Below the pieces are notes generated by a model. The model was given only the letters and a program-made list of their open reading frames with translations. It was not told where the DNA came from and ran no database searches. The translations under genes were made by a program, and so were the position numbers. A stretch of 64,000 bases of DNA from Candidatus Rhodoferax randersensis (lineage in GTDB: Bacteria; Pseudomonadota; Gammaproteobacteria; Burkholderiales; Burkholderiaceae_C): the NCBI GenBank assembly GCA_016718155.1, contig JADKEH010000001.1, forward strand, positions 310,001 through 374,000. Reading direction: 5' to 3'. Below are positions 44,245-53,399 of the stretch, one piece after another. The first letter of the stretch is position 1. Every line of letters begins with the position of its first letter.

Positions 44245-45555
44245 TCAGGCCTGGCCCATCAATTCGTCGAAGGACGCCGTCTTTTCAACAATCTTGGCTT
44301 TGGACAGGACAAAGTCGGTCACATTGTTCTCAATCACGATGGCCTCGACCTCGGCCATCCGGTCACGATCCCCGAAGTACCAGCGAACCACTTCAGCCGG
44401 CTTCTCGTAGCTGGCCGCCAGTTCCTCGACATGCGCCTTAAGCTGCTCAGGCTTGGCCCGCAGGTCATTGGCGCGGACCAGCTCGGCCACCACCAGACCC
44501 AGTCGCACGCGACGCTCGGCCTGGGGGAGGAAGATATCCTCGGGAATGGCCGCCTTGTCCGCGTCCTTCATGCCACGCTGCTTCAAGTCAGCGCGCGCGC
44601 CTTCGATCAAGCGGGCCAGTTCGGCTTGCACGCTGGACTTGGGCAGCTCCAGTTCAGCCTTGGCAACCAGCGCGTCCATGGCGGCCTGCTTGTTGCGCGC
44701 CTGCAGGCGAAACTTGACTTCGCGCTCCAGGTTCTTGCGGATGTCGGCACGCAGGCTCGCCACGCTCGGCTCGGCAATACCAAGCGACTTGGCCAGGGCG
44801 TCATTCACCTCGGGCAGGTTGGCGGCTTCTGCCTTCTTTAGCGTGACCATGAAGTCCGCCGTCTGGCCGGCCACGTCCTTGCCGTGGTAGTCCGCCGGGA
44901 AGGACAGCGGAAAGGTCTTGCTTTCGCCCGCCTTCATGCCGCGCACGGCCTCTTCAAATTCCTTGAGCATCTGGCCGTCTCCGACGATGAACTGGAAGTC
45001 GTCGGCCTTGCCGCCAGAAAACAGCTCGCCATCAATCTTGCCTTCGAAGTCCACGGTGACGCGATCGCCAAGCTCCACCGCAGCGTCGTGCGCGCGCTGA
45101 CCAAAGGTGCGCCGCTGTTTGCGCAGGATCTCCAGTGTCTTGTCAATCGCCGCATCGGTCACCTCGGTCGAAAGCTTCTCGACCTCGGCGCTGGCCAGAT
45201 CGGCGATCTTGACCTCTGGATAGACCTCGAACACGGCGTCGAAGGAAACTTCGCCCGCGGCGGATCCATCCTTCTCGGTGATGCGCGGCTGGCCCGCGAC
45301 GCGCAATTTGGCTTCGTTGGCGGCGCTGGCAAAAGCCTCGCCGACCTTGTCGTTCATCACTTCATAGTGGACCGAGTAACCATACCGCTGTGCCACCACA
45401 TTCATCGGAACCTTGCCCGGACGAAAACCATCCATCTTGACGGTGCGGGCGAGCTTCTTCAGACGGGAATCGACCTCGGACTGAATCGCGCCCACGGGCA
45501 GCGTCAGCGTGATCTTTCGTTCCAGCTTTTCAAGGGTTTCAACGGTCACGGCCAT
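44245..45555 (-). CDS. tig: Trigger factor, ribosome-associated chaperone and peptidyl-prolyl isomerase
   Basis: This 436-residue protein meets nascent chains at the ribosome exit tunnel. The ribosome-binding signature FRPGKVP is at residues 45-51. A central FKBP-type isomerase domain (about 160-245, with GDRVTVDFEGKIDGELFSGG) and a helical C-terminal cradle follow. It heads the tig-clpP-clpX-lon cluster. ATG at 45555 with AGGAG upstream (TTTAGGAGAAACACT). Confidence 0.98.
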   Translation of the reverse strand: MAVTVETLEKLERKITLTLPVGAIQSEVDSRLKKLARTVKMDGFRPGKVPMNVVAQRYGYSVHYEVMNDKVGEAFASAANEAKLRVAGQPRITEKDGSAAGEVSFDAVFEVYPEVKIADLASAEVEKLSTEVTDAAIDKTLEILRKQRRTFGQRAHDAAVELGDRVTVDFEGKIDGELFSGGKADDFQFIVGDGQMLKEFEEAVRGMKAGESKTFPLSFPADYHGKDVAGQTADFMVTLKKAEAANLPEVNDALAKSLGIAEPSVASLRADIRKNLEREVKFRLQARNKQAAMDALVAKAELELPKSSVQAELARLIEGARADLKQRGMKDADKAAIPEDIFLPQAERRVRLGLVVAELVRANDLRAKPEQLKAHVEELAASYEKPAEVVRWYFGDRDRMAEVEAIVIENNVTDFVLSKAKIVEKTASFDELMGQA

Positions 45556-45689
45556 AGTGTTTCTCCTAAAGTCTTCACGGACAGTGCAGCGCGCTTGGGC
45601 GACTGCAGACTGCGCCTAAAATTTCTGATCAATCAAGACCCTGGCACGCTGTCCGACAGCATGCTCCGGATCCGCAACCTCTCAGCTTG

Positions 45690-45776
45690 TGGTGCGCGGG
45701 GGGGGACTCGAACCCCCACATCCTTGCGGACGTCAGGACCTAAACCTGGTGCGTCTACCAATTTCGCCACCCGCGC
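45690..45776 (-). tRNA. tRNA-Leu (anticodon TAG)
   Basis: 87 nt class II tRNA on the minus strand. The acceptor GCGCGGG pairs with CCCGCGC and A-CCA is encoded. The D-arm is GGCGAAATTGGTAGACGCA and the anticodon loop TTTAGGT gives TAG. The anticodon stem CCAGG/CCTGA has one C-A mismatch at its outer pair. The T-arm is GGGGG-TTCGAGT-CCCCC. It lies 134 bp before tig on the same strand. Confidence 0.94.
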
Positions 45777-45809
45777 AAAAAACAATGGGGGAGGCCAAAG
45801 ACCTCCCCC
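45777..45809 (-). terminator. Rho-independent terminator of the RND efflux operon
   Basis: The 8-bp stem gggggagg (45787-45794) and cctccccc (45802-45809) is followed on the minus strand by ATTGTTTTTT, 24 bp after the permease stop. It ends directly at the tRNA-Leu 5' end, so that tRNA must have its own promoter overlapping this hairpin or be processed from readthrough. Confidence 0.85.
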
Positions 45810-45832
45810 ACGAAATCGGTCAACTTTCTATT

Positions 45833-48800
45833 TTAACCTGCTGCGGGGGTCTCACGTTTCACCCGAAACCAGGCAGCATACATGGCGGGCAACGCCAGCA
45901 GGGTCAAAACCGTTGCCACGATCAGGCCGCCCATGATGGCCACGGCCATCGGACCCCAGAACACCGAGCGCGACAACGGAATCACGGCCAGCACCGCGGC
46001 CGCCGCGGTCAGCACGATCGGGCGCAGGCGTCGCACGGCCGACTCCACAATGGCGTCCCAGACCGGCACACCACGCTGGCGGTCCTGCTCGATCTGGTCA
46101 ATCAGAATGACCGAGTTGCGCTGAATCATGCCCATCAGCGCAATCACACCGAGCAGCGCCACAAAGCCGAACGGCCGGTTGAACAGCAGCAAGGCCCCGG
46201 CCACCCCGGCAATGCCCAGCGGTCCGGTCAGAAACACCAGCATGGCGCGGCTGAAGCTGTGCAATTGCAGCATCAACAAGGTGAAGGTGATGAACAGCAT
46301 GACCGGTATGCCCGCGGCGATCGAGGACGACCCTTTGCTGCTCTCTGCCACCGCACCGGCCACTTCAATCCGGTAGCCGGTCCAGCCCTTGGCGTGCCAG
46401 GCAGCCTCGATGGCGCGGAGTTTGGGTAGCAGCTCGGTGGTGACGGTGGCACCTTGCAGGCCTTCGACAATGTCACTTTGCACGGTAATGGCGTAATCGC
46501 GGTTCTCGCGCCACATCACGCCGGGCTCCCAGGTAAAAACCGGTTTGGCAATCTGCGTCAGCGGAATCGACTTGCCCGAAGCCGTGGGCAGGTAGGCGTT
46601 GCCAATGTCCGTGATCGCCTGGCGCTCGTCCAGCGGCTGGCGCAAGACGATATCAATCAGCTTGTCACCTTCGCGGTACTGTCCCACCGTGGTACCCGCC
46701 AGCATCGTGCGCGACGCCTGGGCGATGGACTGGCTGGTGACGCCCAGCGCGCGCGCCTTGGACTGATCCACTTCCAGGCGTATGACCTTGATCGATTCGT
46801 TCCAGTTGTCGTTGACGCCGCGTGTATTCGGGCTGGCGCGCATCACCGCCGTGACTTCATCGGCGCGCTGGCGCAGGGCGACCGGGTCCGTACCGAGCAC
46901 GCGGAACTGCACCGGAAAAGCCACCGGAGGCCCGTTGGGCAGGATCTTGACGCGCGCCCGCACCTCGGGGAACTCAGCTGCCATCAACGCCGGCAGTTTC
47001 AGGCGCAACGATTCGCGCAGCTTCAGACTCTTTGGCACGATGATGAACTGAGACACGTTGGACTGCGGGAACGCGTTGTCCATGGGCAGGTAAAAACGCG
47101 GCACGCCCGAGCCAACCCAGGTGCTCACGGTGGTAACTCCCTCTTCCTGCAGCAGTCGCTGCTCGACGCGTTGGGTGGTCGCTTCGTTGGCGGCAATCGA
47201 GGTTCCTTCCGGGTACCAGATGTCCATCAGAACTTCCGGACGGCTTGAATCCGGGAAGAACTGCTGCTGCACCTGACCCATGCCAACCAAGCCCAGTGCA
47301 AAAATCAACAAGGTCGCACCAATGGTCAGCCAGCGGTGGTGCACGCACCAGTTCACCGCCTTGCGAAAGGTGTTGTAAAAGGCGCTGTCGAACGCCTCGT
47401 GCGGACCGTCGCCAGCACCGGCGCGGTGCCCGGCGGCGACCTGGGCGGCCACGTGGGGCGGCACTTTGAGCAGCAGTGTGCCCAGGTAGGGCACGAAGTA
47501 CACCGACACGATCCAGCTCAGCACCAGGGCGATCACGGTCACCCCAAAAATGGCAAAGGTGTACTCGCCGGTGGTGGACTTGGCAATGCCAATGGGCAAA
47601 AAGCCGACGGCCGTGATCAGCGTGCCGGTGAGCATCGGCATGGCGGTCAGCTCGTAGGCGAAGGTGGCCGCGCGCACCTTGTCGTAGCCCTCCTCCATCT
47701 TGCGCACCATCATCTCCACCGCAATGATGGCGTCGTCCACCAGCAGGCCCAGTGCAATGATGAGCGATCCGAGGGAAATCTTGTGCAGTCCGATGTTCCA
47801 GTACCACATCGCCAGGAAGGTGACGCCCAGCACCAGCGGAATGGTGATACCAACCACCAGACCGGGACGCACATCGATGTAGTAACGCCGCCACCAGCGA
47901 GTCTGGCCCGGGCGGGCGTGCACACCCAGCGACACAAAGCTGACTGCCAGCACCACCACCACCGCTTCGATCAGCACCTTGACGAACTCGTTGACCGAGG
48001 TCGCTACGGCCTTGGGCTGGTCCTGGATTTGCGTCAGTTTGATGCCGGCGGGTAGGCGCTGCGCAATCTCTTCGGTGGCCACCTTGAGCGACTTGCCCAG
48101 TTCGATGATGTCGCCGCCCTTGGCCATGGACACGCCCAGCGCAATCACCTGGTGGCCTTGGTGGCGAACCTTCACGCCAGGCGGATCGACATAGCCGCGC
48201 TTGATCTCCGCAATGTCGCCCAGGCGCAACTGGGTGCCCGAGCTGGCCAGGATCGGCATCGCCGCGAGCTGCTCGACGGCATCAAACTGCCCGGCGACGC
48301 GCACCTGAACGATGTCCAGTGGCGTCTGCACGGCGCCGGCCGATTCCACCGCATTTTGCTGACCCAACTGGGACAGCACCTGGTTCATGTCCAGCCCGAG
48401 CTGGGCCAGGCGTTTTTGCGAGACCTCGATATAGAGTTTTTCGTCCTGCGCGCCAAACAGCTCGACTTTGTTCACATCGGACACGCGCAGCAATTGCTGA
48501 CGCACCTCATCGGCGAAGGTCTTGAGCTCGGCCGGGCTGAAGCCATCGGCCTGCAAGGCATAGATCACGCCATAGACGTCACCGAATTCATCATTGAAGA
48601 ACGGACCCTGCACACCCGCCGGAAGTTGGTGGCGCATGTCACCCACCTTCTTGCGCACCTGGTACCAGACGTTGGGCACCTCGCTTGGGCGCGAGGAGTC
48701 CTTGATCTGGAAAGTGATTTGCGACTCGCCCGGCTTGGAGTAGCTGCGAACCCGGTCCGCATAGGGCACCTCCTGCAACGTCTTCTCGATCTTGTCGGAC

Positions 48801-49015
48801 ACCTGCTCGGCCATCTGCTGGGCGGTGGCGCCCGGCCAGTAGGTGCGCACCACCATCAAGCGAAAGGTGAACGGAGGGTCCTCATCCTGACCAAGCTGAA
48901 AGTAGGCCGCAAAACCCAGCAGCAGCAGCACCACCATCAGGTAGCGCGTGAGCGCCGGGTGATCGAGCGCCCATTTCGACAGGTTGAAGCCCGCGCTCTG
49001 GTTTTGATTGCTCAT
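45833..49015 (-). CDS. RND-family efflux permease (second system)
   Basis: This 1060-residue proton-driven exporter has an N-terminal cytoplasmic stretch (MSNQNQSAGFNLSKWALDHP) before the first helix. The periplasmic segment reads DEDPPFTFRLMVVRTYWPGA and the helix-4 Asp pair is in LLVDDAIIAVEMMVRK. It differs clearly from the pump at 28344 and looks closer to the TriC/YegN-like branch. The adaptor gene lies 7 bp upstream. No outer-membrane channel gene is adjacent, so it may share the TolC-like protein at 26667 or another one. Confidence 0.94.
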   Translation of the reverse strand: MSNQNQSAGFNLSKWALDHPALTRYLMVVLLLLGFAAYFQLGQDEDPPFTFRLMVVRTYWPGATAQQMAEQVSDKIEKTLQEVPYADRVRSYSKPGESQITFQIKDSSRPSEVPNVWYQVRKKVGDMRHQLPAGVQGPFFNDEFGDVYGVIYALQADGFSPAELKTFADEVRQQLLRVSDVNKVELFGAQDEKLYIEVSQKRLAQLGLDMNQVLSQLGQQNAVESAGAVQTPLDIVQVRVAGQFDAVEQLAAMPILASSGTQLRLGDIAEIKRGYVDPPGVKVRHQGHQVIALGVSMAKGGDIIELGKSLKVATEEIAQRLPAGIKLTQIQDQPKAVATSVNEFVKVLIEAVVVVLAVSFVSLGVHARPGQTRWWRRYYIDVRPGLVVGITIPLVLGVTFLAMWYWNIGLHKISLGSLIIALGLLVDDAIIAVEMMVRKMEEGYDKVRAATFAYELTAMPMLTGTLITAVGFLPIGIAKSTTGEYTFAIFGVTVIALVLSWIVSVYFVPYLGTLLLKVPPHVAAQVAAGHRAGAGDGPHEAFDSAFYNTFRKAVNWCVHHRWLTIGATLLIFALGLVGMGQVQQQFFPDSSRPEVLMDIWYPEGTSIAANEATTQRVEQRLLQEEGVTTVSTWVGSGVPRFYLPMDNAFPQSNVSQFIIVPKSLKLRESLRLKLPALMAAEFPEVRARVKILPNGPPVAFPVQFRVLGTDPVALRQRADEVTAVMRASPNTRGVNDNWNESIKVIRLEVDQSKARALGVTSQSIAQASRTMLAGTTVGQYREGDKLIDIVLRQPLDERQAITDIGNAYLPTASGKSIPLTQIAKPVFTWEPGVMWRENRDYAITVQSDIVEGLQGATVTTELLPKLRAIEAAWHAKGWTGYRIEVAGAVAESSKGSSSIAAGIPVMLFITFTLLMLQLHSFSRAMLVFLTGPLGIAGVAGALLLFNRPFGFVALLGVIALMGMIQRNSVILIDQIEQDRQRGVPVWDAIVESAVRRLRPIVLTAAAAVLAVIPLSRSVFWGPMAVAIMGGLIVATVLTLLALPAMYAAWFRVKRETPAAG

Positions 49016-49022
49016 GTCAGGC

Positions 49023-50153
49023 TCACTTTGCCACGGTGACGCTGGACGCCGGCGCTGCCGCGGCTTGCGCAGTCAATTTCTCCTGAAAAATGGTGACCTT
49101 TTGTCCGGGCGACAAGACGTGCACTCCGGCTGACACCACCAGCATGCCAGGCTGCAGCCCGGCGACAATCACCACCGCATTGCCGTCAGCCGTGGCCACC
49201 TCTACCGGCTGCGAACGCAGCGTCATGCTGGCGCGCTCCAGCACCCACACGGCGCTGTGCTCGCCGTCCTTGCGCAAGGCGCTGGTGGGCAGCTTGATCA
49301 CGGGCGTGCCGGCGCGGCTCAGCGCCTCGGGGTGGACACTCACGGTGCTGCCCAGCGCCGGGCTTTGGCGCTCGTCCACAGCCGCCTTGACCGAAAAGGT
49401 GCGCGTCACCGGATCGGTACTGGCAGCCACTTCGCGCACCAGCGCCTGCCAGGCAACATCCTGTGCCCAGGGCCGCACCACCACTTTGGAGCCCACCGCG
49501 ATGGCGGCCACCTTGTCCTCGGGCACCGAGAACACCACATCGCGCACGCCGTCCTGGGCGATGCGCAGCACCGGCGCGCCCGCCGCCACCACCTGACCAG
49601 GTTCGGCGTCGACGCTGGTGACGACACCCGACACATCGGCCACCAGATTGGTGTAGCTGGTCTGGTTGCCCTGAGCAGAAAGCTGCGCCTGGGCCTGATC
49701 CACTTGCGCCTGGGCCGCTTTCAGGCTGGCGTCCCGCCGCTCAAGTTCCGCGCCGCTGATGAAATTCTGCTCACGCAGGTCCTTGAAGCGCCGGAAGTCC
49801 GCCGCCGCAAGGTCCCGGTTGGTCCTGGCAGCGCTCACCTGCGCCCGCGCGGCATCAACCGCCAGTTGGTAATCTTGCACGTCAAGTTGCGCCAACAATT
49901 GGCCCGCCTTGACGCGCTGGCCCAATTCGACATGCCGCTTGAGCAGCTTGCCGGCCACTCGAAAACCCAGGCGCGACTCAACCCGCGCACGCACCTCGCC
50001 GGCAAATTCGGGGCTGGACTCGATATCGCCCACACCCACGGTCATGATGCGCACGGCCCGCACCGGCTCGGGCGGGGGTGTGGGTTTGGAGCAGGCGGCA
50101 AGCAACAGCGCCGCCGCCAGGGTGGCCACTAGGCCAAGAGCTTGAAATTTCAT
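49023..50153 (-). CDS. RND efflux periplasmic adaptor, lipoprotein (second system)
   Basis: This 376-residue membrane-fusion protein has lipobox LLLAAC with Cys21. Lipoyl halves flank an alpha-hairpin of about 100-165 (RFKDLREQNFISGAELERRD, KAAQAQVDQAQAQLSAQ). A beta-barrel and membrane-proximal domain follow. The frame is open 263 codons upstream, but ATG at 50153 (MKFQALGLVATLAAALLL) gives the signal peptide and normal length, and a promoter sits directly upstream. Confidence 0.94.
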   Translation of the reverse strand: MKFQALGLVATLAAALLLAACSKPTPPPEPVRAVRIMTVGVGDIESSPEFAGEVRARVESRLGFRVAGKLLKRHVELGQRVKAGQLLAQLDVQDYQLAVDAARAQVSAARTNRDLAAADFRRFKDLREQNFISGAELERRDASLKAAQAQVDQAQAQLSAQGNQTSYTNLVADVSGVVTSVDAEPGQVVAAGAPVLRIAQDGVRDVVFSVPEDKVAAIAVGSKVVVRPWAQDVAWQALVREVAASTDPVTRTFSVKAAVDERQSPALGSTVSVHPEALSRAGTPVIKLPTSALRKDGEHSAVWVLERASMTLRSQPVEVATADGNAVVIVAGLQPGMLVVSAGVHVLSPGQKVTIFQEKLTAQAAAAPASSVTVAK

Positions 50154-50180
50154 GAAAACACGCTTTCTGGAGCGAAAAGC

Positions 50181-50231
50181 AATTAATGACCAGTTGGTTA
50201 GTAATTCTAGACAGATGAGAATCCTTGTCAA
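50181..50231 (-). promoter_or_regulatory. Promoter with overlapping palindromic operator for the second RND operon
   Basis: The minus strand reads TTGACA (50226-50231), a 16-bp spacer and TAGAAT (50204-50209). A 26-bp imperfect palindrome, aattaatgaccag/ttggttagtaatt (50181-50206, 10 of 13 positions paired), overlaps the -10 and the expected start point. This layout is typical of repression by a TetR-family regulator. No regulator gene is in the window. hpnC starts divergently 7 bp beyond the -35. Confidence 0.75.
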
Positions 50232-50237
50232 GCGACA

Positions 50238-51107
50238 ATGGCCGGCCTGACCATGTCCAAGCCCCTCACACCGCCTGCGATAGACCACTACGAGAACTTT
50301 CCCGTGGCGTCCTGGCTGTGCCCGCCGCAGCTGCGCGCGCCGATAGCCGCGATCTACCACTTCGCCCGCACGGCTGACGATCTGGCCGACGAAGGCGATG
50401 CGTCGGCGGTGCAGCGTCTGCAGGACCTGCAGGCCTATGGCGCGGACTTGGCAACCTGCGCCCTGGGCAAGCCCCACTCGGGGCGCTGGCGCGCCGTGTT
50501 TGATCCATTGGGGCCGCTGATCAGCCAGTTTGCGCTGCCAGTGCCCCTGCTGGCCGATCTGCTGGACGCTTTCAAGCAGGACGTGCTCTACACCGCCAAC
50601 GCTCGCCGCTACGACACCGACAACGAGCTGCTGGACTACTGCCGCCGCTCCGCCAACCCCGTGGGCCGCCTGCTGCTGCACCTCTATGGCGTACAGGACG
50701 AACAGTCGCTGGCGCAAAGCGACCAGATCTGCACCGCCCTGCAACTGATCAATTTCTGGCAGGACCTCAGCCTGGACCTGCCGCGCCAGCGCTGGTACGC
50801 CAGCCGCGTCGCGATGCAAGTCCACGGCGTCTGCGACGCCGACCTGCTGGCCGATCGTTCCTGCCTGTTCGCTACTAATCTGATAGCAGACTACGTCCAA
50901 TCTGCAAGGACCATGATGCTTGGCGGCGCTGATTTGTGTCACCAGGTGCCGGGCCGGGCCGGCTGGGAATTACGCCTGGTGGTGCAAGGTGGCTTGCGCA
51001 TTCTCGACAAGATCGAGCGGATGCGTTTCGAGTCCTGGCGCTATCGACCCAAACTGGCCTGGTACGACCTGCCAGTGCTGCTGTGGCGTGCCTGGCGCAT
51101 GGCCTGA
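50238..51107 (+). CDS. hpnC: Hydroxysqualene synthase HpnC
   Basis: This 289-residue (or 284, if ATG 50253 is used) all-alpha prenyl synthase is of the squalene/phytoene synthase type. The first Asp-rich motif is FARTADDLADEG, and the second region reads TALQLINFWQDLSLDLPRQR. In the hopanoid pathway HpnC turns presqualene diphosphate into hydroxysqualene. It is followed by hpnD and hpnE. A palindromic repeat containing its stop codon separates it from hpnD. Start choice is uncertain because no clear ribosome site is seen. Confidence 0.94.
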   Translation: MAGLTMSKPLTPPAIDHYENFPVASWLCPPQLRAPIAAIYHFARTADDLADEGDASAVQRLQDLQAYGADLATCALGKPHSGRWRAVFDPLGPLISQFALPVPLLADLLDAFKQDVLYTANARRYDTDNELLDYCRRSANPVGRLLLHLYGVQDEQSLAQSDQICTALQLINFWQDLSLDLPRQRWYASRVAMQVHGVCDADLLADRSCLFATNLIADYVQSARTMMLGGADLCHQVPGRAGWELRLVVQGGLRILDKIERMRFESWRYRPKLAWYDLPVLLWRAWRMA

Positions 51108-51110
51108 GAC

Positions 51111-51162
51111 CTTGCGGGACAGACCGCGGCCACGCGAAGCGGGGCAAGCTCTGTCCTCAACT
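51111..51162. repeat. Palindromic 'gggacagacc ... tctgtcc' element after hpnC
   Basis: Arms gggacaga (51116-51123) and tctgtcc (51150-51156) with flanks cttgc and tcaac. The conserved block begins at the hpnC stop codon. A near-identical copy lies at 55783-55835, and related tandem copies lie at 2656-2745. Confidence 0.85.
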
Positions 51163-51234
51163 GATTGTCGGATGTCCACCGACACGGCGGTCCGCTTGGC
51201 TGATTAAACTAGGCGCACTTCCCACACGCCTTGC

Positions 51235-52074
51235 ATGACGCCCCAAGACTACGTTCAACAAAAAGCCGCCGCCTCGGGCAGCAGCTTCTATTACGCCTTT
51301 TTGTTTTTACCCCAGCGCAGGCGTGCCGCCATCACCGCGTTCTACGCCTTTTGCCGCGAGGTTGACGACGTGGTGGATGACATGGTGGACCCCAGCGTTG
51401 CCGCCAGCAAACTGGCCTGGTGGCAAGCCGAGGTGGCGCAATCCTTTGTCGGGCGCCCCACGCATCCCGTGACGCTAGCCCTGATGCCCCTGACGGCCGA
51501 ATTCTCGATCGAGCAGCGTCACTTGCAGGCGGTCATCGAAGGCTGCCAGATGGATCTGGCGCAGACCCGCTACCTCGACTTCGCGGCCCTGCAGCGCTAC
51601 TGCCACCTGGTGGCCGGCGTGGTGGGCGAGGTGGCGGCACTGATCTTTGGCCAGACCCAGGCCCAGACCACCGCCTATGCCCATCGGCTTGGGCTGGCGT
51701 TTCAGCTCACCAACATCATCCGCGACGTGGGCGAAGACGCACGGCGCGGACGCATCTACCTGCCCGTCGATGAGCTGCAACGCTTTGGTGTCACCGCCCA
51801 GGAAGTGCTCAATCGCGGCTACTCCGAGCGCTTCACGGTGCTGATGAAGTTCCAGGCCGATCGCGCCCAAGCGGTCTATGACGAAGCCCTGGCCCTGCTG
51901 CCCCAAGCCGATCGCCGGGCACAGAAACCGGGCCTGATGATGGCCAGCATCTACCGCGCACTGCTGCGCGAGATCGAGGCCGACAAGTTCCAGGTGCTGC
52001 ACCAGCGCATCAGTCTCACGCCCCTGCGCAAATTCTGGCTGGCCTGGCGCGTGCAGGCACTCGGGCGCGTGTGA
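51235..52074 (+). CDS. hpnD: Presqualene diphosphate synthase HpnD
   Basis: This 279-residue squalene/phytoene synthase-type enzyme joins two farnesyl diphosphates into presqualene diphosphate. Motifs: FYAFCREVDDVVDDMVD (first Asp-rich) and FQLTNIIRDVGEDARRGRIY (second Asp-rich). ATG at 51235. hpnE starts 13 bp after its stop, so the two are cotranscribed. Confidence 0.96.
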   Translation: MTPQDYVQQKAAASGSSFYYAFLFLPQRRRAAITAFYAFCREVDDVVDDMVDPSVAASKLAWWQAEVAQSFVGRPTHPVTLALMPLTAEFSIEQRHLQAVIEGCQMDLAQTRYLDFAALQRYCHLVAGVVGEVAALIFGQTQAQTTAYAHRLGLAFQLTNIIRDVGEDARRGRIYLPVDELQRFGVTAQEVLNRGYSERFTVLMKFQADRAQAVYDEALALLPQADRRAQKPGLMMASIYRALLREIEADKFQVLHQRISLTPLRKFWLAWRVQALGRV

Positions 52075-52087
52075 GGGATTGCACGGC

Positions 52088-53377
52088 ATGAAGATCGCCA
52101 TCATCGGTGCAGGTTGGGCTGGCCTTGCGGCTGCTGTGCAGGCGGTCAGCCACGGTCACCAGGTTGCGCTGTTCGAAGCCTCGCGCACACCCGGCGGTCG
52201 CGCCCGGGCGGTGCCCGGCGTGTTGCCCGACGGCACCGAGGTGATGCTGGACAATGGCCAGCACATCCTGATTGGCGCCTACACCGAGACCCTGCGGCTG
52301 ATGCGCCAGGTCGGTATCAACCCGCAGCAGGCGCTGTTGCGTCTGCCGCTCACCCTGCTCTACCCGGATGGTTCAGGCCTGAAGTTGCCGCGCTGGCCCG
52401 CGCCACTGGACGCCCTGTACGGCATCCTCACCGCACGCGGCTGGCAGATGGAAGACAAGCTATCCCTGTTGCGCACGGCTCAAGCCTGGCGCCGCAGTGG
52501 CTTCACGTGCGCCGATTCCACCACGGTCGCCCGGCTGTGCGCCCCACTGACGGAGCGGGTCCGCCAGGACATGATCGAGCCACTGTGTGTTTCAGCCCTC
52601 AACACCGCCAGTGTGGACGCCAGCGCCCAGGTGTTCCTGCGCGTGATGCGCGACGCCCTGTTTGGCGAGAAGGGCGGCTCCAACCTGCTGCTGCCCCGAA
52701 TCGACCTGACGCAACTCTTCCCACAGGCGGCACTGGACTGGTTGACCCTGGTGCGCGGCGCGGAAATCCATCTGGGCGAGCGTATCGACCTGATTGAGCA
52801 GCGCGGTGCACAGTGGCGCGTGCAGGGCCGCTCCTTTGATCGTGTAGTGCTCGCCACTTCCAGCACGGATGCGGCCAGAATCCTTGACAGCAGTGCTCAG
52901 GCAGCTATCGAATCCGCAGCATCGAAGATGCGGCAATGGGCCGCGGCGGCGCGTGCCTTGCGCTTTGAGGCGATCACCACGGTGTACGCCTGGGCGCCAC
53001 GCGCCGCCCTGTCGGTGCCCATGCTCAGCCTGCGCAGCACGGCGGGGGCACCCGCCCAGTTTGCCTTCGACCGCGGCCAGCTCGGCGGGCCCAGCGGCTT
53101 GCTGGCCTTCGTGGTTAGCGCCAGCCACGGCGAGCGCAAGGACTTGCAAGCGCAGGTGCTCAATCAAGCGCAAACCCAGTTGGGCTTGACGCTGCAAGCG
53201 GTCCAGACGCTGGTCGAAAAGCGGGCAACCTTTGCCTGCACGCCAGACCTGAATCGTCCGCCGATGGAAGTGGCTCCCGGCCTGCTGGCCTGCGGCGACT
53301 ACACCGCGGGCCCCTATCCCGCCACGCTCGAAGGCGCGGTGCGCAGCGGCGTCGCCGCCGCTGGCGCCATGCCCTGA
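52088..53377 (+). CDS. hpnE: Hydroxysqualene dehydroxylase HpnE
   Basis: This 429-residue flavoprotein amine oxidase-type enzyme reduces hydroxysqualene to squalene, the last of three steps from farnesyl diphosphate. The FAD-binding GxGxxG is at residues 7-12 (IIGAGWAGLAAA), followed by GGRARAVPGVLPD, and the C-terminal FAD segment is ACGDYTAGPYPATLEGAVRSG. ATG at 52088. It ends the hpnCDE group and converges on a CBS-domain gene 22 bp away. No squalene-hopene cyclase is in the window. Confidence 0.96.
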   Translation: MKIAIIGAGWAGLAAAVQAVSHGHQVALFEASRTPGGRARAVPGVLPDGTEVMLDNGQHILIGAYTETLRLMRQVGINPQQALLRLPLTLLYPDGSGLKLPRWPAPLDALYGILTARGWQMEDKLSLLRTAQAWRRSGFTCADSTTVARLCAPLTERVRQDMIEPLCVSALNTASVDASAQVFLRVMRDALFGEKGGSNLLLPRIDLTQLFPQAALDWLTLVRGAEIHLGERIDLIEQRGAQWRVQGRSFDRVVLATSSTDAARILDSSAQAAIESAASKMRQWAAAARALRFEAITTVYAWAPRAALSVPMLSLRSTAGAPAQFAFDRGQLGGPSGLLAFVVSASHGERKDLQAQVLNQAQTQLGLTLQAVQTLVEKRATFACTPDLNRPPMEVAPGLLACGDYTAGPYPATLEGAVRSGVAAAGAMP

Positions 53378-53399
53378 CGCAGCCTCGGCCGCTCAGCCG

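Noticed and set aside
45690..45776. tRNA-Leu(TAG) as a decayed tRNA because of a C-A mismatch in the anticodon stem
   Set aside because: All other stems pair, CCA is encoded and the anticodon loop is normal; one outer mismatch is tolerated in many tRNAs.
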